Positions 1-9,437 are shown, counted from the stretch's first letter. The stretch is DNA of 64,000 nucleotides from Pseudoblastomonas marina (GCF_014641655.1 NZ_BMID01000001.1:1416427-1480426), one strand, 5' to 3'. The notes: generated by a model not told the origin, from the sequence alone. Program-made: numbers and translations.

Positions 1-1924
1 GGGCGAAGCGCGGCATCGGCTTGCCGTCCCATTCGGCCATGTTGCAACCGTCACAGCGGCGCTTGTCCGCGCGCCAGATGACCTTGCCGGTACGATCCTG
101 AACGTAGTCGATCGGGCTCGCTTCGTACTGGACGCCGTTATTGGCGAGCGCCGAATAGGCGTTGACCATGCGGGCCACGGTGGTCTCGCCCGCGCCGAGC
201 GCGAAGGAATAATAGGGGTCGTAATCGCCGATCCCCATTCGCTTGAACGTGCCGGTGACGTTTTCCATGCCGACCGCGTCGGCGATGTGGATGGTCATCA
301 GGTTGCGCGACTGTTCGAGCCCCCAGCGCATCGTGTGCGTGCCGCCACCCGAACGGCTGAAGTTGCGGAAGCATTTCTCGCCCAGCTGCGCGCCCTGCCA
401 GACGCAGAAGGCCTTGTCGTCGACCATGCTGGCGGGCGTCATCCCGCGATCGAGCGCGGTGGCGTAGACGAACGGCTTGATCGTGGAACCCGGCTGGCGT
501 TCGGCCTGGGTCGCGCGGTTGAACGAGCCGAGCCGCGCGTCGAACCCGCCCTGCATCGCGATGATGCGCCCCGTCTGCGGCTGCTGGACCAACAAGCCGC
601 CCGAGATCGCGGGGACGTATTCGAGGCGGAAACTGGTTTCGCCCTGCTTCGTCGCGGCGACGACATCGCCCGGCTTGAGGCTGGAGGGCGCGCGCGACAG
701 TGAACCTTCGTCGCCATTGGTGAAGGCGATGCGCGGCGCGCTGCCGCCCTCGGTGATGACGCCGACGCGCCAGTCCTGGTAATTGATCCCGAGATTCGAC
801 GAAGCGAGCTGGCTGGCGAGATCGCCATTGTCGGGATTGAGCGTCGCGATCGGCCCGGCGAAGCCCCGCCCGCCGTGATAACGCAACAGCCCACGGCGCA
901 GCGCATCGCGGGCGGCGTCCTGGACCTCGCGATCGAGCGCGGTGCGAACCCACAGCCCGCCGGCATAGACGCTGTTGGGCCCGTCCTCGGCCTGTTCGCC
1001 GTATTCCTCGATCAGGATGCGGCGGACTTCCTCGAGATAGTAACCGGCATCGGCGCGCTGGATGTTGGTGCTCCCGCGCACCAGGCCGAGCGGCTGGGCC
1101 TTGGCGGCGGCGATTTCTTCGCGCGTCGCCCAGCCATTGCGCTCCATCCGGTTGAGGACGGTCGCGCGCCGCTGCAGCGCGAGGTCTTCATAGCGCGCGC
1201 GACCATAGCGTTCGGGCGCCTTGGGAAGAATCGCGAGGAATGCCGCCTCGTGTAGCTCGAGTTCGTCGAGGTCCTTGCCGAAATAGGCGCGGCTCGCCGC
1301 CTGCACCCCGAAGCTGCGGCGGCCGAGCGGAATCTCGTTGAGATAAAGTTCGAGGATTTCCTGCTTGGTCAGAACTTCCTCGATCCGCTGCGCGAGCACC
1401 ATCTCGCGCAATTTGCGCGTCACCGAATATTCGTCGCCGAGGAGGATGTTCTTGGCGACCTGCTGGGTGATCGTCGACCCCCCGACCGCGCGCTGGCCCG
1501 AGCCCGCCTTGGTCGCGTAGTCGAGCACGGCGTTGAGCGTACCGGTAATGTCGACCCCGCCATGGCTCCAGAACGTCTCGTCCTCGGCCGCGAGGAAAGC
1601 GTTTATCACCGGCTCGGGAAAATCGCCGAACTGCAACTGTACGCGCCGGTCGCGAGCGTAGGAGTGGACGACCTCGCCATCGATCCCGCGGACCATGGTG
1701 GGCAGCTGCGGCTGATAGGTCACCAGCGTCTTCGCATCGGGCAGGTTGCGCATGAGCGCGACCCACAGGGCGAGCGCGAGGATCAGCAGGCCGAGCCCGA
1801 TTCGGGTCAACCAGCGAAACCGGCGGCTCGTCGCCCATTGTTCGCGAAAGCCCTGCCACAGCACGCCCGGGTCGCGGGTCGCGCGGTATCTGAGATAGGC
1901 GAGGAAAGGCTGCGTCTCTTCCAT
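1..1924 (-). CDS. mrcA: Penicillin-binding protein 1A (class A), C-terminus cut by window edge
   Basis: Bifunctional peptidoglycan glycosyltransferase/DD-transpeptidase that polymerises and cross-links murein at the inner-membrane surface. The start is ATG 1924 (MEETQPFLAY). A hydrophobic anchor covers roughly residues 38-58. A GT51 domain follows, with EDETFWSHGG near residue 114 and GGSTITQQVAKN. The transpeptidase domain has the nucleophile motif STIK (Ser about 480) and the SRN triad further on. The window holds 641 codons; the KTGT box and C-terminal tail lie beyond base 1. The gene is 62 bp downstream of amiC on the same strand, an order common in alphaproteobacteria and consistent with a cell-wall operon. 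The assignment rests on motifs and is firm; 1A rather than another class A paralogue is inference. Confidence 0.92.
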   Translation of the reverse strand, partial: MEETQPFLAYLRYRATRDPGVLWQGFREQWATSRRFRWLTRIGLGLLILALALWVALMRNLPDAKTLVTYQPQLPTMVRGIDGEVVHSYARDRRVQLQFGDFPEPVINAFLAAEDETFWSHGGVDITGTLNAVLDYATKAGSGQRAVGGSTITQQVAKNILLGDEYSVTRKLREMVLAQRIEEVLTKQEILELYLNEIPLGRRSFGVQAASRAYFGKDLDELELHEAAFLAILPKAPERYGRARYEDLALQRRATVLNRMERNGWATREEIAAAKAQPLGLVRGSTNIQRADAGYYLEEVRRILIEEYGEQAEDGPNSVYAGGLWVRTALDREVQDAARDALRRGLLRYHGGRGFAGPIATLNPDNGDLASQLASSNLGINYQDWRVGVITEGGSAPRIAFTNGDEGSLSRAPSSLKPGDVVAATKQGETSFRLEYVPAISGGLLVQQPQTGRIIAMQGGFDARLGSFNRATQAERQPGSTIKPFVYATALDRGMTPASMVDDKAFCVWQGAQLGEKCFRNFSRSGGGTHTMRWGLEQSRNLMTIHIADAVGMENVTGTFKRMGIGDYDPYYSFALGAGETTVARMVNAYSALANNGVQYEASPIDYVQDRTGKVIWRADKRRCDGCNMAEWDGKPMPRFA

Positions 1925-1986
1925 TGCGATCTCGCTTTAGCGCCGCGGCGCTGCAGCGCAAATGAATGTCGCCGAACCGTGAGCGG

Positions 1987-2862
1987 TCAAAGCGCGGCCT
2001 GGCGCGCGAAGTAGATCCGGATCGTGCGCGCGAGCAAATCGGCGATCGCGCGCTGTCCCTCTCCCGTCGCCAGACGCGCGGCGTCCGCTTCGTTGGAGAT
2101 GTACCCGGCTTCAAACAGGAGCGAGGGCAGGTCGGGCGAGCGCAATACGGTAAAATTGGCCGACTGGACCGGCCTCCCGCGCAACGGCACGTCACCCGCT
2201 TCGCGCACGATCAGCTCGGCGAGTTCGCGACTACGGGCCTCGGTTTCGCGCTGCGACAGGTCGACGAGGATCGCGTTGATCGAATCCTCCTGCTCGGACA
2301 ATTGCACGCCATTGACCGTCACGCTGCGGTTCTCGCGCTCGGCGAACGCCTCGGCCTGCGCCGAAGATCCTTCCTCGGACAACAGATAGGCGGTCGCCCC
2401 GGTGGCAGCGTCGTTTTCGGCGGCGTCGGCATGGATCGAGACGAACAGGTCGGCGCCAAGTCGCCGCGCGATATTGGCGCGCTCCTCGAGCACGAGGAAA
2501 CTGTCGTCGTCGCGGGTCATGGCAACGCGGATCCCGCCTTCGGCCAGCAACCGGTCGCGGACCGCGAGCGCGATCGCCAGCGTTACGTCCTTCTCGCGCA
2601 GGTCGTTGCCCACCGCTCCTGGATCGCCTGCCCCGTGACCGGCGTCGATCACCACCAGCGGGCGCGAGGAATCCTGCGGCCCCTGCACCGGCGGGAGCCC
2701 GATTTCGCCGCCCGCATCTGGCAATTGCAGGCGCACGACGTATTCGCCCGCGGGCTCGGCCGTGCGCACGCCCGCACTGCCGCGCATTACGAGCGCCGCC
2801 ACGCCCGCCAGCAGGCCGAGCGGGATCGCGATGATGAGAGCGAGGAGGACCCGGCGCGTCAT
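1987..2862 (-). CDS. amiC: N-acetylmuramoyl-L-alanine amidase, AmiC type
   Basis: Zinc amidase of the Amidase_3 family that cleaves the stem peptide from MurNAc, typically during daughter-cell separation. I chose ATG 2862 (MTRRVLLALI, 291 aa), which begins directly with a hydrophobic segment at about residues 4-27 acting as signal or anchor; a longer upstream extension would bury it. Visible motifs are VVIDAGHGAGDPG (first zinc His), SIHADA (zinc His) and LLFEAGYISN, which carries the catalytic Glu and is a variant of the usual VELGFLSN. There is no separate AMIN domain, so septal targeting would need another route. It probably shares a transcript with the downstream PBP1A. Confidence 0.9.
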   Translation of the reverse strand: MTRRVLLALIIAIPLGLLAGVAALVMRGSAGVRTAEPAGEYVVRLQLPDAGGEIGLPPVQGPQDSSRPLVVIDAGHGAGDPGAVGNDLREKDVTLAIALAVRDRLLAEGGIRVAMTRDDDSFLVLEERANIARRLGADLFVSIHADAAENDAATGATAYLLSEEGSSAQAEAFAERENRSVTVNGVQLSEQEDSINAILVDLSQRETEARSRELAELIVREAGDVPLRGRPVQSANFTVLRSPDLPSLLFEAGYISNEADAARLATGEGQRAIADLLARTIRIYFARQAAL

Positions 2863-3303
2863 GGTGCGCCCAGCCTTAGCGGCTTGGCGGAGCCGCGCAA
2901 ATTCCGCGCGCGCCGCTATGAACAATGCTTGTGGCACGGACAACGCGCTGCTAGTCCTGCTGACACCGGGGGAAATCCCCGCCGACACAGAATACTCGGC
3001 ACCGGTCGCGCATTTCCCGCACGGGAGATCGTACCGTCCGCCGCAACAGGTTGATGCAGGTGACTTCAGGAACGATGACCGGAAACAGCGCGCAGGGCCT
3101 TGCAGCCCTTGCGGCGTTCGGCACGTCCCGCCTCGCAGACACGCACACCGCCGCCGGATCCTTCCGCGGCTTTTATCCGAACGTCCGGCACCACGCGGCG
3201 GCACATGCCCGCCATGCGATGCCGGCCCTCATGACATTGCACCCGCCCGCCCTGCCCCTTGCCCAGCAAGGTGCGCCGCCGTCGGGTGCACGGAGAATAT
3301 TCA
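2863..3303. promoter_or_regulatory. Divergent amiC/rne intergenic region with long rne leader
   Basis: 441 bp separate the divergent amiC and rne starts. I see no credible coding region here; the frames that stay open look like GC-rich noise. A long untranslated leader upstream of rne would fit the known autoregulation of RNase E mRNA in other bacteria, but I could not identify a specific structure. Immediately before the rne ATG lies GGAGAATATTCA, a good ribosome site. No promoter can be named with confidence. Confidence 0.4.
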
Positions 3304-6024
3304 ATGCCCACGCGTATGCTAATCGATGCGCGCCACCCGGAAGAAACGCGGGTCGCGGTACTTAAAGGCAACCGGATCGAGGAGTTCGATTTCGAATCCT
3401 CCGATCACAAGCAGATCAAGGGAAATATCTACCTCGCGAAGGTGACGCGGGTCGAACCGAGCCTTCAGGCCGCGTTCGTCGATTTCGGCGGCAATCGCCA
3501 CGGCTTCCTCGCCTTCAGCGAAATCCACCCCGATTATTATCAGATCCCGGCCGAGGATCGTGCCGCGCTGATCGCCGAGGAACAGGAGGCGGCCGAAGAA
3601 GAAGCCCGCCTGCGCGCCGAAGAGGAAGAGCGCGGCGAAATGCCGGGCGACGAATACGACGCCGACGACGAGACCGGCGAAAGCCTGGTCGAGGAAATCG
3701 CCGAAGATGGCCTCGAGGAAATCGACGGCAGCGAAAAGGACAAGGTCGCCACCCTCGAGGAAGGCGAAGCAGTCGAAGACCACGACGACGATGAAGACGA
3801 GGACGACGATTCCGACGAGGATGACGATTCCTCGAACGGTCGCAGGTCCCGCGGTCGCAAGGGCGGTCGCGGCAAGGGTGGCAAGACCGGCAAGGGTCGC
3901 CGCCAGGGCCGTGCCCGCGCCAAGGAAGTCGACGAAGTCCGCGAACGTCGCCGCGCGCTGCGTCGCCGCTACAAGATCCAGGACGTCATCCAGCGCCGCC
4001 AGGTCCTGCTCGTCCAGGTCGTGAAGGAAGAACGCGGCAACAAGGGTGCCGCGCTGACCACCTATCTCAGCCTCGCGGGCCGTTACACCGTGCTGATGCC
4101 CAACAGCAGCAGCGGCGGCGGCATTTCGCGCAAGATCAACAATGCGGGCGACCGCAAGCGGCTGAAAAAGGTCGTCGGCGACCTCAGCCTGCCCAAGACG
4201 ATGGGCCTGATCGTCCGCACTGCCGGGCTGTCGCGCACCAAGACCGAGATCAAGCGCGACTTCGATTATCTCGCCCGGTTGTGGGACGAGATCCGCGAGA
4301 AGACGTTGGGCTCGGCCGCGCCCGCGCTGATCCATTCGGACAGCGATTTGATCAAGCGCGCGATCCGCGACGTCTACAATCGCGAGATCGAGGAAGTGCT
4401 GGTCGAGGGCGAGGAAGGCTACAAATCGGCCAAGGCCTTCATGAAGCTGCTGATGCCGAGCCATGCGCGCCGGGTGAAAGCCTATTCGGACCCGGTCCCG
4501 CTGTTCCAGCGCTACGGCGCCGAAGACCAGCTGCGCGCGATGTACGACCCGCAGGTCCAGCTCAAGTCGGGCGGCTATCTGATCATCAATCCGACCGAGG
4601 CGCTGGTCTCGATCGACATCAACTCGGGCCGTTCGACCAAGGAGCACGGGATCGAGGCGACCGCACTCCACACCAACCTCGAGGCGGCCAAGGAAATCGC
4701 CCGCCAGCTGCGCCTGCGCGACATGGCCGGGCTGGTCGTGATCGACTTCATCGACATGGATTACAATTCCAATGTCCGGAAGGTCGAACGTGCGATGAAG
4801 GACGCGCTCAAGAACGATCGCGCGCGGATCCAGGTCGGCCGCATTTCCGGCTTCGGCCTGATGGAGATGAGCCGCCAGCGCCTGCGCACCGGCGTGCTCG
4901 AGGCGACCACCCGCGAATGCCCGCATTGCGACGGCACCGGCCTCGTCCGCACCGCCTCAAGCTCGGCACTCAGCGCGCTGCGCCTGATCGAGGACGAGGC
5001 GGCCAAGGGCAAGGGCACGGTGATCAAGCTCTATGCGAGCCAGGAAGCCACGATCTACCTGCTCAACGACAAGCGCGGCGACCTGGCCGAAATCGAAGAA
5101 CGCTATGGCGTCACCGTCCATGTCGTGCCCGAGGGCGAGGACGAAGGCGCCAAGATGCGGGTCGAAAGCGCGGGCCCCAAGCCAGCCTCACGACCGAAAT
5201 TCGAGCCGATCGTCGAAGATGACGAGCCCGAAGACGACATCATCGAAGACGATTTCGAAGACGAGGACGAGGAAGACGATCGTCCGAAGAAGAAGTCGCG
5301 CAGCCGTGGCGGTCGCGGCCGCAACAAGCAGCGCGGCGGCAAGCCAGACAAGACACAGGATGACGGCGACGACGTCGAAGACGACAATTCCGGCGAACGC
5401 GGGAGCGACGACGATGAAGACGGCGAAGGTCGTCCGAAGAAGCGCCGTCGGCGTGGGCGTCGGGGCGGTCGCGGACGTGGTCGCAAGAAGGATACGCCGA
5501 CGGGTGAAGACGCCGAGAACCTCGAGCAGGTGAGCGAGCAGCTCGACGACGATATCGCGGTCGTGGCCGGTCCCGAGGACGAACCCGTCGCCGCAGAAGC
5601 CGCGGCCAAGGAAGACAAGCGGAAGCGCACGCGTCGCAAGCCCGCGGCCAAGAAGTCCGACAAGGGCGGCGAGGAAGCGGCCGAAGACGCCAAGCCCGAG
5701 GAGAAGCCCAAGCGCACCCGTCGCAAGAAGGCCGACGACGCCGAGGTCGCTCCCGCGCCCGAGGAGAAGCCGAAGGCGAAGCGCGCTCCGCGCAAGACGA
5801 AGGCCGATACCGAAGATGCCCCGGCCGAGGACGCCAAGGCCGAGGAAAAGCCCAAGCGCGCGCGCAGGAAGCCTGCGGCCAAGAAGGCCGATGCCGAGCC
5901 GACCGCGAAGAAACCCGCCGCCCCGGTGGCCGAAGCGCGCGAAACCGAAAGCGCCGCAGCGACGGTGGAAGACAAGCCCGCCAAGCCGCGCCGCGGCTGG
6001 TGGCAGCGCACTTTCGGGGAGTGA
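3304..6024 (+). CDS. rne: Ribonuclease E
   Basis: Endoribonuclease and degradosome scaffold, 906 aa from ATG 3304 (MPTRMLIDAR), chosen because GGAG lies 8 nt upstream and because the RNase E/G N-terminus begins here. The S1 domain (about 35-265) is split by a roughly 130-residue insertion (about 92-222) that is first strongly acidic (Asp/Glu runs) and then basic (RGRKGGRGKGG). The DNase I-like catalytic core holds SIDINSGR (Asp about 438) and VIDFIDMD (Asp about 481). The zinc-link CPHC is near 539. The C-terminal third is low-complexity acidic/basic scaffold rich in Lys-Arg-Ala. The last residues, PRRGWWQRTFGE, match the GWW tail that docks PNPase in Caulobacter RNase E. The S1 insertion is known in alphaproteobacteria. 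Confidence 0.96.
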   Translation: MPTRMLIDARHPEETRVAVLKGNRIEEFDFESSDHKQIKGNIYLAKVTRVEPSLQAAFVDFGGNRHGFLAFSEIHPDYYQIPAEDRAALIAEEQEAAEEEARLRAEEEERGEMPGDEYDADDETGESLVEEIAEDGLEEIDGSEKDKVATLEEGEAVEDHDDDEDEDDDSDEDDDSSNGRRSRGRKGGRGKGGKTGKGRRQGRARAKEVDEVRERRRALRRRYKIQDVIQRRQVLLVQVVKEERGNKGAALTTYLSLAGRYTVLMPNSSSGGGISRKINNAGDRKRLKKVVGDLSLPKTMGLIVRTAGLSRTKTEIKRDFDYLARLWDEIREKTLGSAAPALIHSDSDLIKRAIRDVYNREIEEVLVEGEEGYKSAKAFMKLLMPSHARRVKAYSDPVPLFQRYGAEDQLRAMYDPQVQLKSGGYLIINPTEALVSIDINSGRSTKEHGIEATALHTNLEAAKEIARQLRLRDMAGLVVIDFIDMDYNSNVRKVERAMKDALKNDRARIQVGRISGFGLMEMSRQRLRTGVLEATTRECPHCDGTGLVRTASSSALSALRLIEDEAAKGKGTVIKLYASQEATIYLLNDKRGDLAEIEERYGVTVHVVPEGEDEGAKMRVESAGPKPASRPKFEPIVEDDEPEDDIIEDDFEDEDEEDDRPKKKSRSRGGRGRNKQRGGKPDKTQDDGDDVEDDNSGERGSDDDEDGEGRPKKRRRRGRRGGRGRGRKKDTPTGEDAENLEQVSEQLDDDIAVVAGPEDEPVAAEAAAKEDKRKRTRRKPAAKKSDKGGEEAAEDAKPEEKPKRTRRKKADDAEVAPAPEEKPKAKRAPRKTKADTEDAPAEDAKAEEKPKRARRKPAAKKADAEPTAKKPAAPVAEARETESAAATVEDKPAKPRRGWWQRTFGE

Positions 6025-6031
6025 TCCGGCT

Positions 6032-6061
6032 GGGAGGGCGCGTCGCGAGGCGCGCCCTCCC
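6032..6061. terminator. Hairpin between convergent rne and SDR genes
   Basis: A perfect 11-bp GC-rich inverted repeat, GGGAGGGCGCG at 6032-6042 and CGCGCCCTCCC at 6051-6061, with an 8-nt loop. It sits 7 bp after the rne stop and just before the stop of the convergent SDR gene. There is no T-tract on either side, so it may be a weak bidirectional terminator or an mRNA 3' stabiliser. Confidence 0.6.
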
Positions 6062-6063
6062 CG

Positions 6064-6762
6064 CTAGTAAGGCAAACGCTCGCCGTCGAAGGCGATCAGC
6101 GATCCACTGTCCTGCGGCGTCACCGCGTCGATTACCGCCAGCAGGTCGCGCGCCGCCTCTTGCGGAGGCCGCACCTGGCCCTCGGGCAGGCCCTGCTGGA
6201 ACGGTTCGCTGAGCGCGGTGTCGACCGTGCCCGGATGCAGCGCGACGACCGCCGCCTGCTTGTGCGTGCGGGCGAGCTCGATCCCGAAATTCTTGACCAG
6301 CATGTTGAGCGCGGCCTTGCTCGCGCGGTAGGAATGCCATCCGCCGAGACCGTTGTCGGCGATCGACCCGACCTTGGCGGAAATCGCCGCGAACACGCCG
6401 CGCGCCTTGCGCGGTAGCAACGGAAGCGCGTGCTTGGCGATCAGCGCGGGCAGCACGGTGTTGATCCGCAGCACCTCGCCCATCGCCGCCGCGTCGAGCG
6501 CGCGATAGCTCTTTTCGGGACCGGTGCCGCCGGGCAGGGTCAGAACCCCGCTCGCCACGATGACCAGCGTTGCCTCGCCGACCCGCGCGAGTTCGCCTGC
6601 CAGCCAGTCCTCGTCGAACGGATCGCCGACATGCGGGACCACGGTTTCGAGTCCGGGCATTGGGGTGCGCGAAAAGGCATGGACCGCCTCGCCGCGCGCT
6701 GCCAGCGCCTCGACCAGCGCCGCGCCGATCCCGCCATTTCCACCGAAAACCATTGCCGTCAT
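6064..6762 (-). CDS. Short-chain dehydrogenase/reductase (C-factor/CsgA-like)
   Basis: A 232-aa classical SDR with a Rossmann fold and unknown substrate. The N-terminus carries the dinucleotide-binding glycine motif FGGNGGIG (about residues 6-13). The catalytic Tyr-Lys pair is in SYRASKAALN, and HPGTVDT follows as in CsgA-like SDRs. The start ATG 6762 has GGAGGA 8-9 nt upstream. The gene is convergent with rne and divergent from sdhB, so it is probably monocistronic. Family assignment is secure; no pathway can be inferred from its neighbours. Confidence 0.85.
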   Translation of the reverse strand: MTAMVFGGNGGIGAALVEALAARGEAVHAFSRTPMPGLETVVPHVGDPFDEDWLAGELARVGEATLVIVASGVLTLPGGTGPEKSYRALDAAAMGEVLRINTVLPALIAKHALPLLPRKARGVFAAISAKVGSIADNGLGGWHSYRASKAALNMLVKNFGIELARTHKQAAVVALHPGTVDTALSEPFQQGLPEGQVRPPQEAARDLLAVIDAVTPQDSGSLIAFDGERLPY

Positions 6763-6991
6763 CTATCGCTGTCCTCCAACCGTCCGGTGTCGTATCTCTG
6801 ACGCATGGGCCCCGGTTTCTATCCGCTTGGCTTCGGGAAAATCGATGGCGTTGATCGGTGAGATAAATTGTCCCCCCGAGTGTGGTCCAAGCGGTCCGTA
6901 TCTCCCCTGCGCGTATCTCTCCGCCCTCCCCCTTGCCGCGCTGGCCACAGGCGCTAGATAGGGCCGCACCCGCAAGGATTCCGGATAGATC
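6763..6991. promoter_or_regulatory. Divergent SDR/sdhB intergenic region
   Basis: 229 bp without a gene, expected to hold promoters for both flanking genes. It contains three direct copies of the 8-mer CGTATCTC at 6791-6798, 6897-6904 and 6912-6919; the last two are one and a half helical turns apart. No known operator consensus was recognised. Confidence 0.35.
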
Positions 6992-7774
6992 ATGGCTACT
7001 TTCACGCTCCCGAAGAACTCGAAGATCCGCAAGGACGGCAAGACCTACAAGGCCGAGGGCGCAAAGCGTGTGCAATCGTTCAAGATATATCGCTACGATC
7101 CCGACAGCGGCGAGAACCCGCGTTACGACACGTTCGAGATCGATCTCGACGATTGCGGGCCGATGGTCCTCGACGCGCTGTTCAAGATCAAGAACGACAT
7201 CGATCCGACGCTGACCTTCCGCCGCTCGTGCCGCGAGGGCATTTGCGGGTCGTGCTCGATGAACTTGAACGGCAAGAACGGCCTCGCCTGCACCACCGCG
7301 ATCGAGGATCTGAAGGGCGAGATTCGCATCACCCCGCTGCCGCACATGGAAGTGGTCAAGGACCTGGTCCCCGATTTCACGTATTTCTACGCGCAATACG
7401 CCTCGATCCGCCCGTGGCTGCAGACCGTCAGCCCAACGCCCAATGGCAAGGAGCGGCTGCAATCGCCCGAACAGCGTGAACAGCTCGATGGCCTCTACGA
7501 ATGCATCCTGTGCGCCTGCTGCTCGACCGCGTGCCCGTCCTACTGGTGGAATTCGGACAAGTTCCTCGGTCCCGCGATCCTGCTTCAGGCCTATCGCTGG
7601 ATCGCCGACAGCCGCGACGAGATGACCGGCGAGCGGCTGGCCGAGCTCGAAGACCCGTTCAAGCTCTATCGCTGCCACACGATCATGAATTGCGCGAATG
7701 TCTGTCCCAAGGGCCTCAGCCCGGCCAAGGCGATCGCCGAGATCAAGAAGCTCGAGGTGGAGCGCACCGCGTAA
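6992..7774 (+). CDS. sdhB: Succinate dehydrogenase iron-sulfur subunit
   Basis: Electron-transfer subunit of respiratory complex II, passing electrons from the FAD of SdhA to quinone. It has 260 aa, the normal length. The [2Fe-2S] ligands are in [10 protein letters not shown] and the following Cys (GLAC). The [4Fe-4S] and [3Fe-4S] sets are in [12 protein letters not shown] and [14 protein letters not shown]. No sdhC, sdhD or sdhA is adjacent: the upstream neighbour is a divergent SDR, so the other subunits must lie elsewhere. It is followed directly by a thioesterase and zapE in what looks like one transcript. Confidence 0.96.
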   Translation: MATFTLPKNSKIRKDGKTYKAEGAKRVQSFKIYRYDPDSGENPRYDTFEIDLDDCGPMVLDALFKIKNDIDPTLTFRRSCREGICGSCSMNLNGKNGLACTTAIEDLKGEIRITPLPHMEVVKDLVPDFTYFYAQYASIRPWLQTVSPTPNGKERLQSPEQREQLDGLYECILCACCSTACPSYWWNSDKFLGPAILLQAYRWIADSRDEMTGERLAELEDPFKLYRCHTIMNCANVCPKGLSPAKAIAEIKKLEVERTA

Positions 7775-8248
7775 GTGAGCGATTCACCGCCGTCGTTCAT
7801 CGATTACCGCGCTCTCCCGGAAAGCGAGACCGGCGAGCCCGGCTGGCATAGCTGGAACCTCGAGGACACTACCCGCTACAATACCGCCGTGCTCGGCCCG
7901 ATGTGGGTCCGGCGCGAGGACGAGCAGTGCCGGTTGCGGATGTTCCCACAGCGCCACCACACGAACCTGGGCGACAACATCCACGGCGCGACCACGCTCG
8001 GCCTGATCGACATTGCGCTGTTCGCGACGATGCACGTCCTCGGAAGCGGGCATGACGGGTTCGCAGTGACGGTCGAACTCTCGACCCAATTCGTCGGGGC
8101 CGGCGATCCCCAACGCCCGCTCGATGCGGTCAGCGAGATCGTGCGCGAGACCGGCAGCATGCTGTTCGTGCGCGGGACCGCGCTGCAGGACGACGACGTC
8201 GTCGCGAGCTACTCGGGGATCGTCCGCAAGCTGAAATCGCAGGCATGA
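7775..8248 (+). CDS. PaaI-family hotdog-fold thioesterase
   Basis: A 157-aa protein read from GTG 7775, which directly abuts the sdhB TAA, so translation is likely coupled. The fold is inferred from the hotdog pattern: GDNIHGATTLGLID resembles the PaaI/YdiI active-site region with a His-Gly before the central helix, followed by VELSTQFVGAG and the C-terminal strands. The product probably hydrolyses an acyl-CoA, but the substrate is unknown. It overlaps zapE by 4 bp (ATGA). Confidence 0.75.
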   Translation: MSDSPPSFIDYRALPESETGEPGWHSWNLEDTTRYNTAVLGPMWVRREDEQCRLRMFPQRHHTNLGDNIHGATTLGLIDIALFATMHVLGSGHDGFAVTVELSTQFVGAGDPQRPLDAVSEIVRETGSMLFVRGTALQDDDVVASYSGIVRKLKSQA

Positions 8249-9357
8249 GCGGAATGCTCGCCGAGTACGAGGCGCTCGTCGCGCGCGGCGAATTGCAGCC
8301 CGATGCGGACCAGCGTGCCGCCGCCGAACGGCTCGAAGCGCTCCAGCGCGCACTCGAAAGGGGCGGCGAAGGCGGCTTCTTCGGCAGGCTGCTCGGTCGC
8401 GCGCCGCAGGCCCCGCGCGGCGTGTATATGTGGGGCGGGGTCGGTCGCGGGAAGTCTATGCTGATGGACCTGTTCGTAGCCACGCTCGGGATCGAGCAGA
8501 AGCGGCGAGTCCACTTCCATGCCTTCATGCTGGAAGTCGACGCGATGATCCGCGAGGAGCGCGAACAGCAGGCCCAAGGCCCTGTGGGGCGCGTCGCGAA
8601 GCGGATCGCGGCCGATGTCCGCTGCCTCGCATTCGACGAAATGGTGGTCAACAACACCGCCGACGCTGCGATCATGGCGCGCCTGTTCACCGCTCTGATG
8701 GTCGATGAAGGCGTAACGGTGGTCACGACCAGCAACCGCCCACCGCGCGATCTCTACAAGGACGGCCTCAATCGCTCGCTGTTCCTGCCCTTCATCGACC
8801 TCGTGCTGGAACGGCTCGACGTGTTGCCGCTGAACGGTCCGACCGACTACCGGCTCGACCGGCTGGGCAGCATCGCAGCCTGGCACACCCCGCTGGGCGA
8901 TGCGGCGACCGCGCAGGTCCGCGAAGCCTTCTTCCGCCTCACCGACTACAAACCCGAAGATGCCGCGCATGTCCCGTCCTGCGAGCTCGAGCTGGGTGGC
9001 GGTCGCACCCTGCACGTCCCCAAGGCGCTGAAGGGTGTCGCCGTGTTCAGCTTCAAGCGGCTGTGTGGCGAAAATCGCGGCGCGTCGGACTATCTGGCGA
9101 TCGCGCGCGAATTCCACAGCGTGATCGTTGTCGGGATCCCGCAAATGGGCCCCGAGATGCGCAACGAGGCGATCCGCTTCACCAAGCTGGTCGACGCGCT
9201 CTACGAGCTTCGAGTCAAGCTGTTCGTCACCGCCGATGCCGAGCCAGAAGCCCTTTACGTCTCCGGCGACGGCGCGTTCGAATTCGACCGCACCGTGAGC
9301 CGCCTGAAGGAGATGCAGAGCGCCGACTACATGGCTCTCGGCCACGGCGAAGACTGA
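8245..9357 (+). CDS. zapE: Cell division protein ZapE / AFG1-like ATPase
   Basis: A 370-aa P-loop ATPase of the AFG1/ZapE family, linked in E. coli to Z-ring function under stress and in mitochondria to respiratory-complex quality control. Walker A is GGVGRGKS (residues 64-71), and the Walker B-like segment is CLAFDEMVV. TSNRPPRDLY follows as a typical sensor region. The ATG overlaps the upstream stop codon. Its presence behind sdhB would suit either role, respiratory quality control or division; that is inference. Confidence 0.9.
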   Translation: MSGMLAEYEALVARGELQPDADQRAAAERLEALQRALERGGEGGFFGRLLGRAPQAPRGVYMWGGVGRGKSMLMDLFVATLGIEQKRRVHFHAFMLEVDAMIREEREQQAQGPVGRVAKRIAADVRCLAFDEMVVNNTADAAIMARLFTALMVDEGVTVVTTSNRPPRDLYKDGLNRSLFLPFIDLVLERLDVLPLNGPTDYRLDRLGSIAAWHTPLGDAATAQVREAFFRLTDYKPEDAAHVPSCELELGGGRTLHVPKALKGVAVFSFKRLCGENRGASDYLAIAREFHSVIVVGIPQMGPEMRNEAIRFTKLVDALYELRVKLFVTADAEPEALYVSGDGAFEFDRTVSRLKEMQSADYMALGHGED

Positions 9358-9389
9358 AACCCTCTTGCGGTCCGAAGCCGGGCCACTAC

Positions 9390-9401
9390 ATTATCGATAA
9401 T
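9390..9401. promoter_or_regulatory. 12-bp perfect palindrome upstream of pirin gene
   Basis: ATTATCGATAAT lies 36 bp before the pirin ATG in an otherwise GC-rich gap, so it stands out. It could be a dimeric regulator site controlling the pirin gene, but I know no matching consensus and see no regulator gene beside it. Confidence 0.35.
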
Positions 9402-9437
9402 TCCGGCGTAAACACCTCGCCGATGCAGGAAAAACCG

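Noticed and set aside
5240-7678. An 812-codon minus-strand open frame across rne, the SDR and sdhB
   Set aside because: It runs antisense to two well-supported genes, is extremely Arg-rich and matches no family; a product of high GC content.
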